Source: Flectonema sp. DT1601 (taxonomy: Eukaryota; Euglenozoa; Diplonemea; Diplonemida; Diplonemidae). From it: a stretch of DNA of 64,000 nucleotides. Each line of letters starts with the position of its first letter. The stretch's first letter is position 1. The stretch lies in assembly GCA_964019425.1 (NCBI GenBank), contig OZ025820.1, positions 310,001 through 374,000 of the forward strand, in the 5' to 3' direction. A program made the translations under genes and the position numbers. Of this stretch, positions 54,962-64,000 are shown piece by piece. Under the pieces are notes generated by a model that saw only the letters and a list, made by a program, of their open reading frames with translations, did not search any database and was not told the DNA's origin.

Positions 54962-56578
54962 ATGCCTTCGGCAGCAGAGGAAGCCTGGACACAACTCTGC
55001 CATGTTGTGGGTGACAGCCTGACTGAAATCGATTTAATTTTAATGTCGTTAACCAGCCTGCGTTCGTTGTTGGCTCACCATGGATTTACGCCGTTAACTG
55101 CTGCGAGAGCGGAGGTTCAGTGGCAGGTGTTGCAAACAACTCAGGGAAGTGCTAAGAAAAGAGGATACGAAGTTGATATGACGAAAGCTGTACAAGCAGA
55201 GATGGAACATTTAAGTCCCCTACGAGAAGGAACGCCTTCACCAGTACGGGGACCAGCTTCTGTACAAAGCAGAGGTATTTCTCCTTCTAGAACTGCTTCA
55301 CCCAGAAGACGTGAATTAGGATCTCGCGATGGAGTTGCGTCACCGAGATCATTACGTAAGCCAAGACTGATGCCTGGTGGACCTATTAAACAATTTCAAT
55401 ATCCTGTACTTCACGGGAGGGACTTTGAAGTACCAAAAACCCCTCGCGGAGCCCACCTCAGTCGCAGGGCTAATTTGTCTCCACGGGGGACACTTGGTAG
55501 TGATGTCGACGGAGATCGCAGTCTTTCGAGAAGAAGAATTGCCGGAAAAGCAATACCGGCGGCCACATCGAACCCAAACGAACTATCTCGAGTTCCCACT
55601 GATATGGGAGGCATCGCTATCAAAAGTAGAACTTTCCCAGCTCATGCTGACCCAAATAGTACTTCCTTTGATATCCAAGATCGTAGAGATTCCCTCGGGT
55701 TGCGTACATCAGAAAGGAATCAAACTTCTTCAGGAAATCCTTTTACAGGTGCTTTGGGATCAGAGGAGTCAACCTTTAGACCATCAAAAGTTCTTATGAA
55801 TACTGGAAGAAAGGCTGCGGTGGGCAATCCAAACGAACTCAGCCATGAAGAAAAGATGCATCAGTTAGTAAAGCACTCGAACTTCCCTCCACCAGCACAC
55901 TGCGACCCCAATCCGACTGAGTTAAGTATCGTGGAGCGTACTTTTGTTGGTCGGAAGGGGAAAGTTGCAGATGCCGGAGCAACAACCGATGAGCGAATTC
56001 CTAGATTTGTTCCAACCGCTGGACCACTGGAGCAGGGAGTGTTTCCGGGCACACACAGCTGGCAGCATTCTGACATTTATGCTGCTCATCAGAGAAAGGG
56101 AAATATTCTTACTACCACAGCTGCAGTTGCTGATCCAAATAATATTATTGTCAATGATGGTACTCCAACTGGAAGGGGACATATTGGAACATCAGCGTCA
56201 CAGTTGTCTGAGGTTCTGGTCTCAACGGTGAGGGAAAAACCAACAAAAATATCGACTGCTTTCCCAGCAGTGTTGTCTGAACCTTCGACTGGGAATCCCA
56301 ACACGATGTCGAAAAGCCTCCCCCAAACGAAGGGAGTGACGTCACAGACGCCGGCTGATGCATGGAGGGGTCCATCTGATGCACCTGACAATGGAACACA
56401 ACTCAGACCTGCAAAACGCCCGGGTTCTCCAAAGCTTTCTTGCAGTCATGCCAGCCACTCTTTCTACTCTCGACAGAAATCTGATCATCTCGTCACTCAT
56501 CAAACACCCAGTGTCGCTACTTCTTCTCCTCGAGTTATGCGCGACTGGTCTCCTCGATTTGTGCCCGGCAGAGCATGA
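54962..56578 (+). CDS. Basic, repeat-rich protein with NPNELS motifs, unknown
   Basis: The 538 residues start with a short helical N-terminus (about 1-85) and continue as a long Ser/Pro/Arg-rich, probably disordered region. Diverged units centre on (N/D)PN(E/T)(L/M/I)S: SNPNELS, ADPNSTS, GNPNELS, CDPNPTELS, ADPNNII and GNPNTMS. Several S-P-R, T-P and SP-S sites suggest phosphorylation. TTGTTCCAG ending at 54940 is the trans-splice acceptor. Composition fits a cytoskeleton-associated protein, but I recognise no family. It is the last supported gene of the + strand array. Confidence 0.7.
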   Translation: MPSAAEEAWTQLCHVVGDSLTEIDLILMSLTSLRSLLAHHGFTPLTAARAEVQWQVLQTTQGSAKKRGYEVDMTKAVQAEMEHLSPLREGTPSPVRGPASVQSRGISPSRTASPRRRELGSRDGVASPRSLRKPRLMPGGPIKQFQYPVLHGRDFEVPKTPRGAHLSRRANLSPRGTLGSDVDGDRSLSRRRIAGKAIPAATSNPNELSRVPTDMGGIAIKSRTFPAHADPNSTSFDIQDRRDSLGLRTSERNQTSSGNPFTGALGSEESTFRPSKVLMNTGRKAAVGNPNELSHEEKMHQLVKHSNFPPPAHCDPNPTELSIVERTFVGRKGKVADAGATTDERIPRFVPTAGPLEQGVFPGTHSWQHSDIYAAHQRKGNILTTTAAVADPNNIIVNDGTPTGRGHIGTSASQLSEVLVSTVREKPTKISTAFPAVLSEPSTGNPNTMSKSLPQTKGVTSQTPADAWRGPSDAPDNGTQLRPAKRPGSPKLSCSHASHSFYSRQKSDHLVTHQTPSVATSSPRVMRDWSPRFVPGRA

Positions 56579-57081
56579 TTTTGTTTTTATTTTCCGCTGC
56601 TATTTCTGTAACACTTCCGCTTGCAGACTGCTTTGCCCAATGAGCTGTATTAATAAGGGAAGTCATTTGTTTGAATTAGACTTAGCAGATGTTGTAGTTC
56701 TGTTCCTCCACTCAGTCCCATGTATTGTATTTAATTGTAGTTAAAATGTGAAATGTAAAAGAAGGGTACAAAAGATTGAAGGGACCTGTGCGAATGACAC
56801 CCCACTTTCCTTTGACTTCTTTTGTACCAACAGAGCGTCGAAAATTTATTTATTTGTCCGCAACACCTGGTTAGCAGAGTCCACTTGTGTTTAATGGCCC
56901 TGTCACTCAGGTGACGTCCCTGTTTTCCCTTCTGTCGACCCAATTTTTTCTTTCATTTTTATTTCTTCTTTGGGTTCCCCGTCCTTCCCCAACATAGAAA
57001 AGCAATTTTTCAAAGTTTGTTGTAGCGGTGCTATTGTTGGTGACTGCATAACTAATGTATTTTTGTATTTTGTTTTCCAGG
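56579..57081. other. End of + strand array, no gene seen
   Basis: AT-rich DNA without supported ORFs. An acceptor-like TTTTCCAG ends at 57081. Confidence 0.5.
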
Positions 57082-57346
57082 ACGAGTATCAGGATGATCA
57101 GCTGTGTTAGAACCCTGGCTGAATTACTAGCTCGGAATGAGCTAATTAACTATGGATTTCTCAGTGTTGACATTCTTCCTTTCCTTCAATCAGGTCACCA
57201 AGAAGCAAGTCAGACATTATTCTTCTGCGTGCAATGGGGATTGCGTCTTGCTTAAAGGTGCAGAAAAAATGCCACGGTATTCCTTCGCCGACTGCGAAAT
57301 GTCCCAAGGATGTCTGATCGAAGTCCCTGACCACCTGCTTCCTATA
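57082..57346 (+). pseudogene. Possible small coding fragment
   Basis: Behind an acceptor-like site, two overlapping + frames look non-random. One begins at the ATG near 57093 and stops at 57255. The other runs from about 57195 (VTKKQVRHYSSACNGDCVLL) into the 279-bp duplication. No intron of normal size joins them. It may be a decayed gene or chance; no family is recognised. Confidence 0.2.
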
Positions 57347-57904
57347 CTGTGTGCACCTGGGAAAGAGAAATATGAGGCGGTGCAGAAACCCCCCGGGGTA
57401 CAAGCATCGATTTTACGGAGATTTTGGGCACTTTCGGTTTTTTTCCGGAGAACAAGTTTTTTGGGCACCCAAATTATGAAAACCGCAACACATACCCAAA
57501 AATGGGGATTGCGGTCCAAAGAAACAGTTCTTCGGCACTTTAGAGCAAGTCTTTGAAAAATCTCAAAAAGTGTGGACCGTGTGGGGGGTGTATTAGGCTC
57601 ACAAAAATTATAAGTAATTCCGGGGCTGTGTGCACCTGGGAAAGAGAAATATGAGGCGGTGCAGAAACCCCCCGGGGTACAAGCATCGATTTTACGGAGA
57701 TTTTGGGCACTTTCGGTTTTTTTCCGGAGAACAAGTTTTTTGGGCACCCAAATTATGAAAACCGCAACACATACCCAAAAATGGGGATTGCGGTCCAAAG
57801 AAACAGTTCTTCGGCACTTTAGAGCAAGTCTTTGAAAAATCTCAAAAAGTGTGGACCGTGTGGGGGGTGTATTAGGCTCACAAAAATTATAAGTAATTCC
57901 GGGG
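57347..57904. repeat. Exact tandem duplication, 279 bp x 2
   Basis: Copies 57347-57625 and 57626-57904 appear identical. Because 279 is a multiple of three, a minus-strand frame stays open across both and shows a 93-residue peptide twice, but no family fits and the frame is probably incidental. It lies inside the strand-switch region. Confidence 0.9.
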
Positions 57905-59887
57905 TTTCCTTCCGAGTTGAGTGGGGGATGAAATGGGAACCCAATTTTTATTTTTATCAACCTGATTTGAACCTTAATTAATCTGCTCCACCAGACAGGG
58001 CTTGGTAATTCCCCCATGTCCGATGTTTAGGCCTTCTCTTGAGCATCCCATGTGCTCAGCTTTTGAAATTCAGCTTGAAGCTGTGCTTCTTTCTGTACAA
58101 GATAGACAGGGCATCAATCCTTGGATGCAGATGGCAGATTGGCATTAGACCCCAACTCCGCTGATCCTCTTGGTGTCGTTCCTTCAACCGGCGGTGTGCC
58201 CCTTCACCTGGCCTGCTTGATCACTGGCCCCGGTACTTCTCTTCCCAGTGCATACAGTATAGGCCGAAGTTTGTGGGTGCCTCATTGCAGATGTCATTGT
58301 TTGGGAAACAGGAGTTGGAAATTCTTGGTTCCAACCCGGCATATAAATATAATTGAAGCCTTCCATTTGGGTTGGCAACACTACAATTTGTGGTGCTTTT
58401 AGGAAGAAGACTGTGTTCGCTCACACAGCCTCAGCAGGTGTAGATTGAATGCCTTTTAGTTTTAAAATGTTCCAGAAGCTTCGTGCTTACCCGAAGCAAT
58501 TAAGGCTTCGGGATGTGACAAGCTGGCAGGGGCAGAACAAGCTTCAGCAACAACAACAGGGCACAGAACACCGCAGCATTATTTTTGAGTTCTTAGTACA
58601 GCCCCAAAGCCCATTATCAAAATCATTGTTAATATTCATTACTAAAGATTCAGTCGGAAGTCTTCAGTGATATCCATTTTACTTTTTATTGTTTCCCGTC
58701 TACTTTTTATTTTCTTAGTTCTGGTCAGACACCCCTGGGCAGCAAGAAGGAAAGCAGTTTGGAAGGCACCCCTAGTGAGCAAGTAAAACAGGTAGCATTG
58801 GTAGTTGCTGAATGCAGGCCTGCCTGTGGCATCATAAGTATCATTGGTGGCAAGCCTGGTGCCAACACCCAGCACCAATATCAATGCTGGTGCTGTTAAA
58901 GCTAGTCCAGAGTATATCGGGCTTCTTCCTCAGTTGTATGTAGCTCCTACCTGCTTTGTGTGCCTGCCGTCTTCCAGCAGTTCTCTGTGGCCCCACCAAT
59001 CTTCCTCCATCAACAGGTCCCATCCCTGGCCCTGCCGCCGGTAGCCTTCGTTTCCCGCAACCAGGCAACACAACTGCCTTCTCGGTCTCATCTCGCACCC
59101 TCTGCCATAGTTAGCCCTCCGTAGATCCAACCTGCTTTCATTTGGGAGCCTTACGAAAGGTGTATGACGCCCGAAGAAATCAGCGAAGAAGTCGGCCCCC
59201 AACGATATCCGGAAAGAGAAAGAAGTGTGATTCAAGTTCATCATCTGATGAGCTTTAATATTTTTCGATGCAAGTTCATCATCTGATTCATTTATAGTGT
59301 TTTCTATTCTTGCTTTATAAAACTTTTCGTCTCAACAAGGAAATACTGTCAAGAATGTGAGAAGATGTGAAGATTCTACCTCTGATTTTTTTTTCTTTTT
59401 TTTTTTTTTTTCCAGAAAAAAAGTGCTAGTACCCACAACAGCGAAAAAAATTTGGGTGCAGGCAACGGGGAAAAAACTTTTTTTTATGTAGGATTCTAAA
59501 AAAATAATAAAAATGAGATATTCCTGATTCATGGCACTGTTAGTGGAGCATCTCGCAAGACTTTGCTGCGAGTGATAATAAACTGAAGACATGGTGTCTT
59601 ATCAGGTGGGGGCTCATTGACTTCTACTTCTTCAATATCCATTCTCCACTCATGTCCTCTTCGACCATTGTATTACAGACCCCTATCATCAAGACTAATC
59701 ATTACTGAAGAAATCATCCTCGTCCCACATGTCTGATGTAAGGGTTGTGGAGTACTTCAGAAAATAATTCATTCCGTTGGCAAAATTAATTTCCAAAAGA
59801 CTGAAACATCCCAGAAGTGAGTTGAACGTCCGGAAGAATCAAAGAGACTGTCCATAGGCAACCATTGAAACTCCATAAGTCTCATGC
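57905..59887. other. Strand-switch region, no gene seen
   Basis: This is the transition between + and - gene arrays. It is less rich in homopolymers and a little richer in GC than other gaps, with several short frames on both strands but no domain. It may contain transcription termination sites or decayed mobile DNA. Confidence 0.5.
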
Positions 59888-59976
59888 ACACATCTCCTTT
59901 TCCGACTGCGGGGGGTAGATTCTAATATTAAATGGAAAGCAACTTGAAACTTAGAAACTAAAATAAATCTTTTCTT
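59888..59976. repeat. Left arm of inverted repeat around the twin-PARP gene
   Basis: 59904-59976 is the exact reverse complement of 63782-63854 (73 bp). After an 11-nt gap in this arm, 17 further bases (59888-59904) match 63865-63881. Read on +, this arm resembles the 3' end of the gene at 63840-64000. Confidence 0.9.
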
Positions 59977-60691
59977 GACCTCTGAATTCAGGTTGCGGAA
60001 TGTTCACACATGTCCTTTCGGTGAACCCGCACAGAAACACAAGTGCTTCCATGATGGCTTTAATTAATACATTTCTTTCAGCACCTGAGAGGCCAGAGCC
60101 ACTAGTAAACCCAAACGAGCACACGTTGTAGTGTAGAGTTAGTATTAACTCAGTTAGAATGAGAAGAAACACTTTCCATTCTGAGAGCCCATGCTTTTTT
60201 TGCACGGATAATAATTAAAAAAAAACAAATATAACAAAAGAAACCATCACCGATAATATTATTAATCAAGTACTACTTGACTGGAAAAAAAAAAAATTGC
60301 CATTCAACAAAACCCATGAATGCAATGTAAACACTCCGAAGTTGACGTAAAGACTTGACATTATAATTAATGTTTCTAACTTCGCTACATAGGGTAATTT
60401 GATAATTAAATATAGAGAGGGAGAATGGAACAAGAAAAATGTCTAAATTCCAATACGGGAAAAGCTAAAGCGGAAGGGAAAGCCGTTCGATCACATAAAG
60501 TGCCAAAAGTAATTTTTGTGATTTTTTTTTCTTTTTTAATCACAGGAAGAAAACACATTGTGCTATTTTCACACAATACATTATCTTTTGATACACTTTT
60601 TCACAATTGTCGAAGAATGAAAAAAAAAAGAATCGGCCACTATTGTTTTGTTTGTGACAACCAAGTGACGCATCTCGTTTTACTGCAAATA
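59977..60691. other. Region downstream of the twin-PARP gene
   Basis: It should hold the 3' UTR of the - strand gene. Poly-A lies at 60284-60296. A + frame (60425-60919) overlaps the PARP exon and is judged a shadow. Confidence 0.5.
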
Positions 60692-63602
60692 TTACCATTT
60701 CGAATATGTGACTACGTAGGTAGCCATAGCGTGAGATGGAGTAAAGATAACATACTCAGAGTTGATAACACTGTGGCCATACGTATGCCCTTCCATTCCC
60801 AAACCGTCAACGTGGTACGTTTCATGACGGGTAGTACTGTTGTATGGTTGTACTACTCTATCGAGATAGTTCTCTGGATCAACACAAGAGTACACATGAT
60901 GCATAGCATCTGGTTCTAATAAATTACCTCTAAGCAGACATGGACTGCCGAGGTTAACGCGGCAGTACAGTTGCGAGTACCTCCCAGCAACCGCTTGGCA
61001 GTACCTCTCAGACTTCTGCGCTGCATCTGCGAAGTATACCCCCAACCCATACATGTGACACATGTTGTGTTCGTGTGGCTTGGTACAATACGTACAGTGA
61101 TTGCTACAGAGGGTGGTCGTTATTCCTTTTATGTAGTTCGGGCATCTCTTTGAAGCTGCGGTGTCTGAGGGTGGCTGAAAACCCCTACTCAATATCGTAT
61201 CCAAAGCTCCAGGTGAAGTCCCATGCCACAGTTCTTGCTCAACAACAGTGGGGTGCTTTCCGCGAATGTAATCCATTCTTGCTGCGTACCTGTCGGGAGT
61301 TTGATTCGTACGAAAAATAGTAATCACACGTCGTAATGACTAGACCGGTGCATACCTTTCCTTCAGTTCCTCGTTAATAACGACATCTATTTCAATATAC
61401 GTCGCATTGGGGACCGAACGCTGTAGCTCTCTAATTATGGATTCTCTCTTAGCTCCATTTTCTAATGGCTTCGTTGTGTATCCTCTCTGAGGGAACATCC
61501 TATCGACAGGGTGATCATACCAGCATGGTGCTGTCCAGTCTGAGTGCCCTCTTAGATTCCATCCTCTGCAGTACCCTTTGAAAAGTTTGGGGCAGCGCTG
61601 CGGTATCGGGGCAGTCGCTAAAGGTAATAGAGTGACTTTATAACCTTCATATCTGTTGTTTTATTTGTTGTTTGCAAGATGAGACCACTACGATGCTTTG
61701 ATTGACAGGCAGTGCTTACATACTTTAGGGCAGCAGCTTTGCAAAATAGCTTTGGGTTTATTGGGAAATAAAGTTTAATAGAAACACCCTGTCTGAGTCC
61801 ATTTTGATTCACCACAACTTCACTGATCGGTAATTTAACGAATTTAAAGTGATCCTTCACAGACTGAATAAGACGCTCCGACGAGTATCTTGGATTCAGC
61901 CAACCAAAGAAAAGGTGCGAAACAGCTTTAGTTGGGATTTCTGGGGATGATGTCATGATTGTCGGGTTTGCAGCACCCCACTGCTTGCCGTGAAGAACTC
62001 CCCTCTGAGAAGTTCCATCTCTGGTGTCCCTGAGTACCTTGTCTAAGATCAGCTCATCATTAGTTCTGGGGTTAAATGGTTTAAATTGAATTAACTGTAC
62101 AGGCAACACTTGCATTCGAGTGTTGCCACCCGACTTCTTAGACATGTTCATTACATAGTAACCCATGTCTTCAATCCACTCTTGTTGTTCATTTTCCAAG
62201 AAGTGAAGGTGGCACATAAACAAGAAGGATCCATCGCCACTATACTGACATGCTACTTTTGGATCTTTCGCAAAGTAGTCCCCATCGCCGTACGCGGCAC
62301 GAACTCGCTTGCTGGGGTCGAAGCCGCCACTGCAGATGGATGCAATGTTTGCGTTAGCTGTTTTTATAAAATAATATTCTCTTTAATGTGGTATTGTACA
62401 GTAATTATTAATACGAAGAAAAGAACACAACACATACCACTTCCATGCCAGCCGGTTATCATGTCCCCAGGGAGCTTTTCAGTATTACGGAATATATTAT
62501 TGAGTGAAGGATTGCAAATCTGCCAGCTGTTTATGATGACGGATGGGTCTCCGCCACTTGCTTCCCATTTTCTTTTTATACCGAGGATTTTAGCTTCGTT
62601 AGATTTCAGTAAGAAGCAGCTGTTGCTTGCATTTGAAAACGTATCCGACGGATACTTCGCAGATATTGCTGCTGACACCATACTACTCGAAGCACTTCCC
62701 ATCGACGGCTTTGAATATCCTACTGCACTAGATTGTCCACACTTGGAAGGAAAAGTTCGCTGCATGGCAGGAGAAGTTCCCAGCCTTACAATGCCTTCAA
62801 ATTCTTCAGCTGCACATTTGCGAAGTACTTCATCGTTGCATGTTATAATAGTATCACATGTGTTCGGGTCAACGTATATCTGAACAGATTGATACCTGTT
62901 GTGTACTTCTATTGCTGCACGTATTCCGTCCGGCACCATCGACTGCATAATTGCATTAAAGTCATTGGCTGTCTTGTTCGAGCATTCTACAGTAAGTTTA
63001 CACGTGTCCGGATCGACGCTAATCGCAAGAGCCGGATACTTTTTTTGTACCTCACTTGCCGCAGATATTGCTTGCGTCCGAATTGCATCAGGGGAATAGC
63101 ACCAATAGAGGACACCAAAGGAGCACCCAAACAAAAACAAGTCATTAAATCGTTGATAAGAACAAAACATATACAGGGCATATAAAAGCAGAAAATACAT
63201 AGCCAACAAAGGGAGAGTTACCTTTGAATCACGTACAATTGCTTCAAATTCTCTTGTTACACGTTTGCAAAGTACCTCGTCCTTGAACGTCAAGGTATGA
63301 TCACCCGTGATTGGGTTGACACAAATTCCGACAAACGGATACATGCTCTTTACCTTTTCCGCCGCAGACTTCAACAACGCCTTTGAAGTTAGTGAATTCC
63401 AAACCATGTTTCGGACCATGTTTCGCATGTAACTCTGGGCATCTCGACAACATTTTTCATTTGCTCCATAGATGACTGCTGTGCGACCCTCGATACTAAT
63501 TATCACCGAAAACTTGCGTTGTAGTGAATCCAATCGTGATCCCCGTTTGCCATATGACATCATCCCCACCATTTCCGATGGAATTTCACACAAAGCCCTC
63601 AT
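60692..63602 (-). CDS. Twin-PARP, KH-domain RNA-binding protein, four exons
   Basis: The exons (minus) are 63602-62438, 62357-61724, 61652-61356 and 61289-60692. Phases 1, 2, 2 agree and the protein is 897 residues. Domains in order: KH (about 5-55, EIPSEMVGMMSYGKRGSRL); three 50-residue repeats with YP..I.VDP.TC motifs; a first PARP-like fold (ITGWHGS, GDYFAKDP, GYYVMN), so H-Y-Y at the triad and perhaps inactive; an RRM-like stretch (HLFFGWLNPRYSSERL); a CCCH-like finger (CPKLFKGYC...CWYDH); a second PARP with ELWHGTS, YGLGVYFAD and INSEYVIF, so H-Y-E intact and polymerase-type. The second PARP carries a Cys/His-rich insert (C-x2-HC-x2-C). It recalls CCCH-PARPs (PARP12/13), which bind RNA, but the order here is different. 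An acceptor (CTTCATTCAG) lies 16 bases before the ATG. A 45-codon hydrophobic segment between repeats 1 and 2 may be an unrecognised intron. Confidence 0.8.
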
Positions 63603-63781
63603 TGGCGGGTTCTTATTTCTGAATGAAGAATAAAAATGAAAAAAAGTCCCTTAATTATTTAATCGTTAACTCTCCATCAAGTTGGCTAATGTTAAATAGG
63701 TTGTTGATCTTAGAATTTGAATACGTTTATAAAGTATTTCTGAGGGAAACATTACGATAATCAATTAATATACTCCTCCCT

Positions 63782-63881
63782 AAGAAAAGATTTATTTTAG
63801 TTTCTAAGTTTCAAGTTGCTTTCCATTTAATATTAGAATCTACCCCCCGCAGTCCATACAACATCGGAAAAGGAGATGTGT
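63782..63881. repeat. Right arm of inverted repeat around the twin-PARP gene
   Basis: 63782-63854 pairs exactly with 59904-59976, and 63865-63881 continues the match after an 11-nt insertion. The arm covers the 3' end and downstream region of the next - strand gene. Confidence 0.9.
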
Positions 63882-64000
63882 AGCTTCCTCAACATTTCCA
63901 ACTACTCCATGACCCGCTAGCCGCTCAATTTCGCGAAGGGCATCAACATTGAACGACAGTTCAACTACCTCCGGATAGACATCCCACTCGCTGCCGCTGC
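63840..64000 (-). CDS. 3' end of a further - strand gene (partial)
   Basis: An open minus frame enters from the window edge and stops at 63840. The visible peptide of about 52 residues reads SGSEWDVYPEVVELSFNVDA, then a Leu/Glu-rich stretch, and ends CCMDCGG. It looks like real coding sequence, but no family can be named. Its stop codon and the bases after it form the right arm of the inverted repeat. Confidence 0.5.
   Translation of the reverse strand, partial: SGSEWDVYPEVVELSFNVDALREIERLAGHGVVGNVEEATHLLFRCCMDCGG

Noticed and set aside
57217-58017. Minus-strand ORF of 266 codons with a duplicated 93-residue peptide
   Set aside because: The repeat comes from the 279-bp DNA duplication; no start context, acceptor or family supports a gene.
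60425-60919. Plus-strand ORF of 164 codons
   Set aside because: Its second half is antisense to the PARP exon with the H-Y-E triad, and the first half is low in complexity.
62110-62883. Plus-strand ORF of 257 codons
   Set aside because: It is antisense to the first PARP-like fold and the repeats, and crosses a supported intron.
1-64000. CRISPR arrays, rRNA genes, spliced-leader RNA genes
   Set aside because: None was seen by eye on either strand.

Overview
The window is nuclear DNA from a protist, most likely a euglenozoan and probably a diplonemid-like or early-branching kinetoplastid-related lineage. That placement is an inference. It rests on (i) every supported protein gene from position 1 to about 56.6 kb lying on the + strand, followed by a switch to - strand genes from 60.7 kb to the end, like the directional gene clusters of polycistronic transcription; (ii) a pyrimidine-rich AG acceptor a few bases to a few dozen bases before most start codons, as expected for spliced-leader trans-splicing; (iii) kinetoplastid-like protein features, such as a MAP kinase with HRDITP in its catalytic loop. 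Unlike trypanosomatids, several genes carry short cis GT-AG introns (mostly 60-120 nt) whose acceptors sit behind A-rich rather than pyrimidine-rich tracts. Gene ends and intergenic DNA are full of long poly-A and poly-T runs. No organism name can be proved from the sequence alone.

Layout of the + strand: a partial cysteine-rich type I surface protein (1-3351); a fucosyltransferase-like enzyme; an asparagine-synthetase-like PP-loop protein with a myristoylation signal; a coiled-coil protein; a four-exon reductase-like SDR; then about 4 kb without genes; a Sel1-like small protein; two small unknowns, one of them secreted; a six-exon alpha/beta hydrolase; an RS-rich nuclear protein; a J-protein; a membrane-anchored SH3-like protein; about 7 kb without recognisable host genes containing a 3.1 kb element with inverted ends, a tRNA-like sequence and 125-bp tandem repeats (24.4-27.6 kb); a CCDC66-like coiled-coil protein; a second J-protein; a TIM50-like mitochondrial import subunit; a MAP kinase; a - strand tRNA-Leu(CAA) and a LINE RNase H remnant; an AP-1/AP-2 type beta-adaptin; an acidic coiled-coil protein; a three-exon kinesin with an EF-hand-like N-terminus; a membrane protein with a degenerate class III cyclase domain; a 2H-phosphoesterase-like protein; a PI-PLC-like phosphodiesterase; and a repeat-rich basic protein.

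The strand switch (56.6-60.7 kb) holds an exact 279-bp tandem duplication and little else. Beyond it, on the - strand, a four-exon gene (63602 to 60692) can be assembled in phase into an 897-residue protein with a KH domain, three internal repeats, a first PARP-like fold (H-Y-Y), an RRM-like segment, a CCCH-like finger and a second PARP domain with an intact H-Y-E triad. It lies between the arms of a perfect 73-bp inverted repeat (59904-59976 and 63782-63854). The right arm overlaps the 3' end of a further - strand gene that leaves the window. This twin-PARP RNA-binding gene and its inverted-repeat frame are the most unusual part of the window.

Most of the genes are unrelated housekeeping or lineage-specific genes, as expected for polycistronic units, and no functional operon is claimed.
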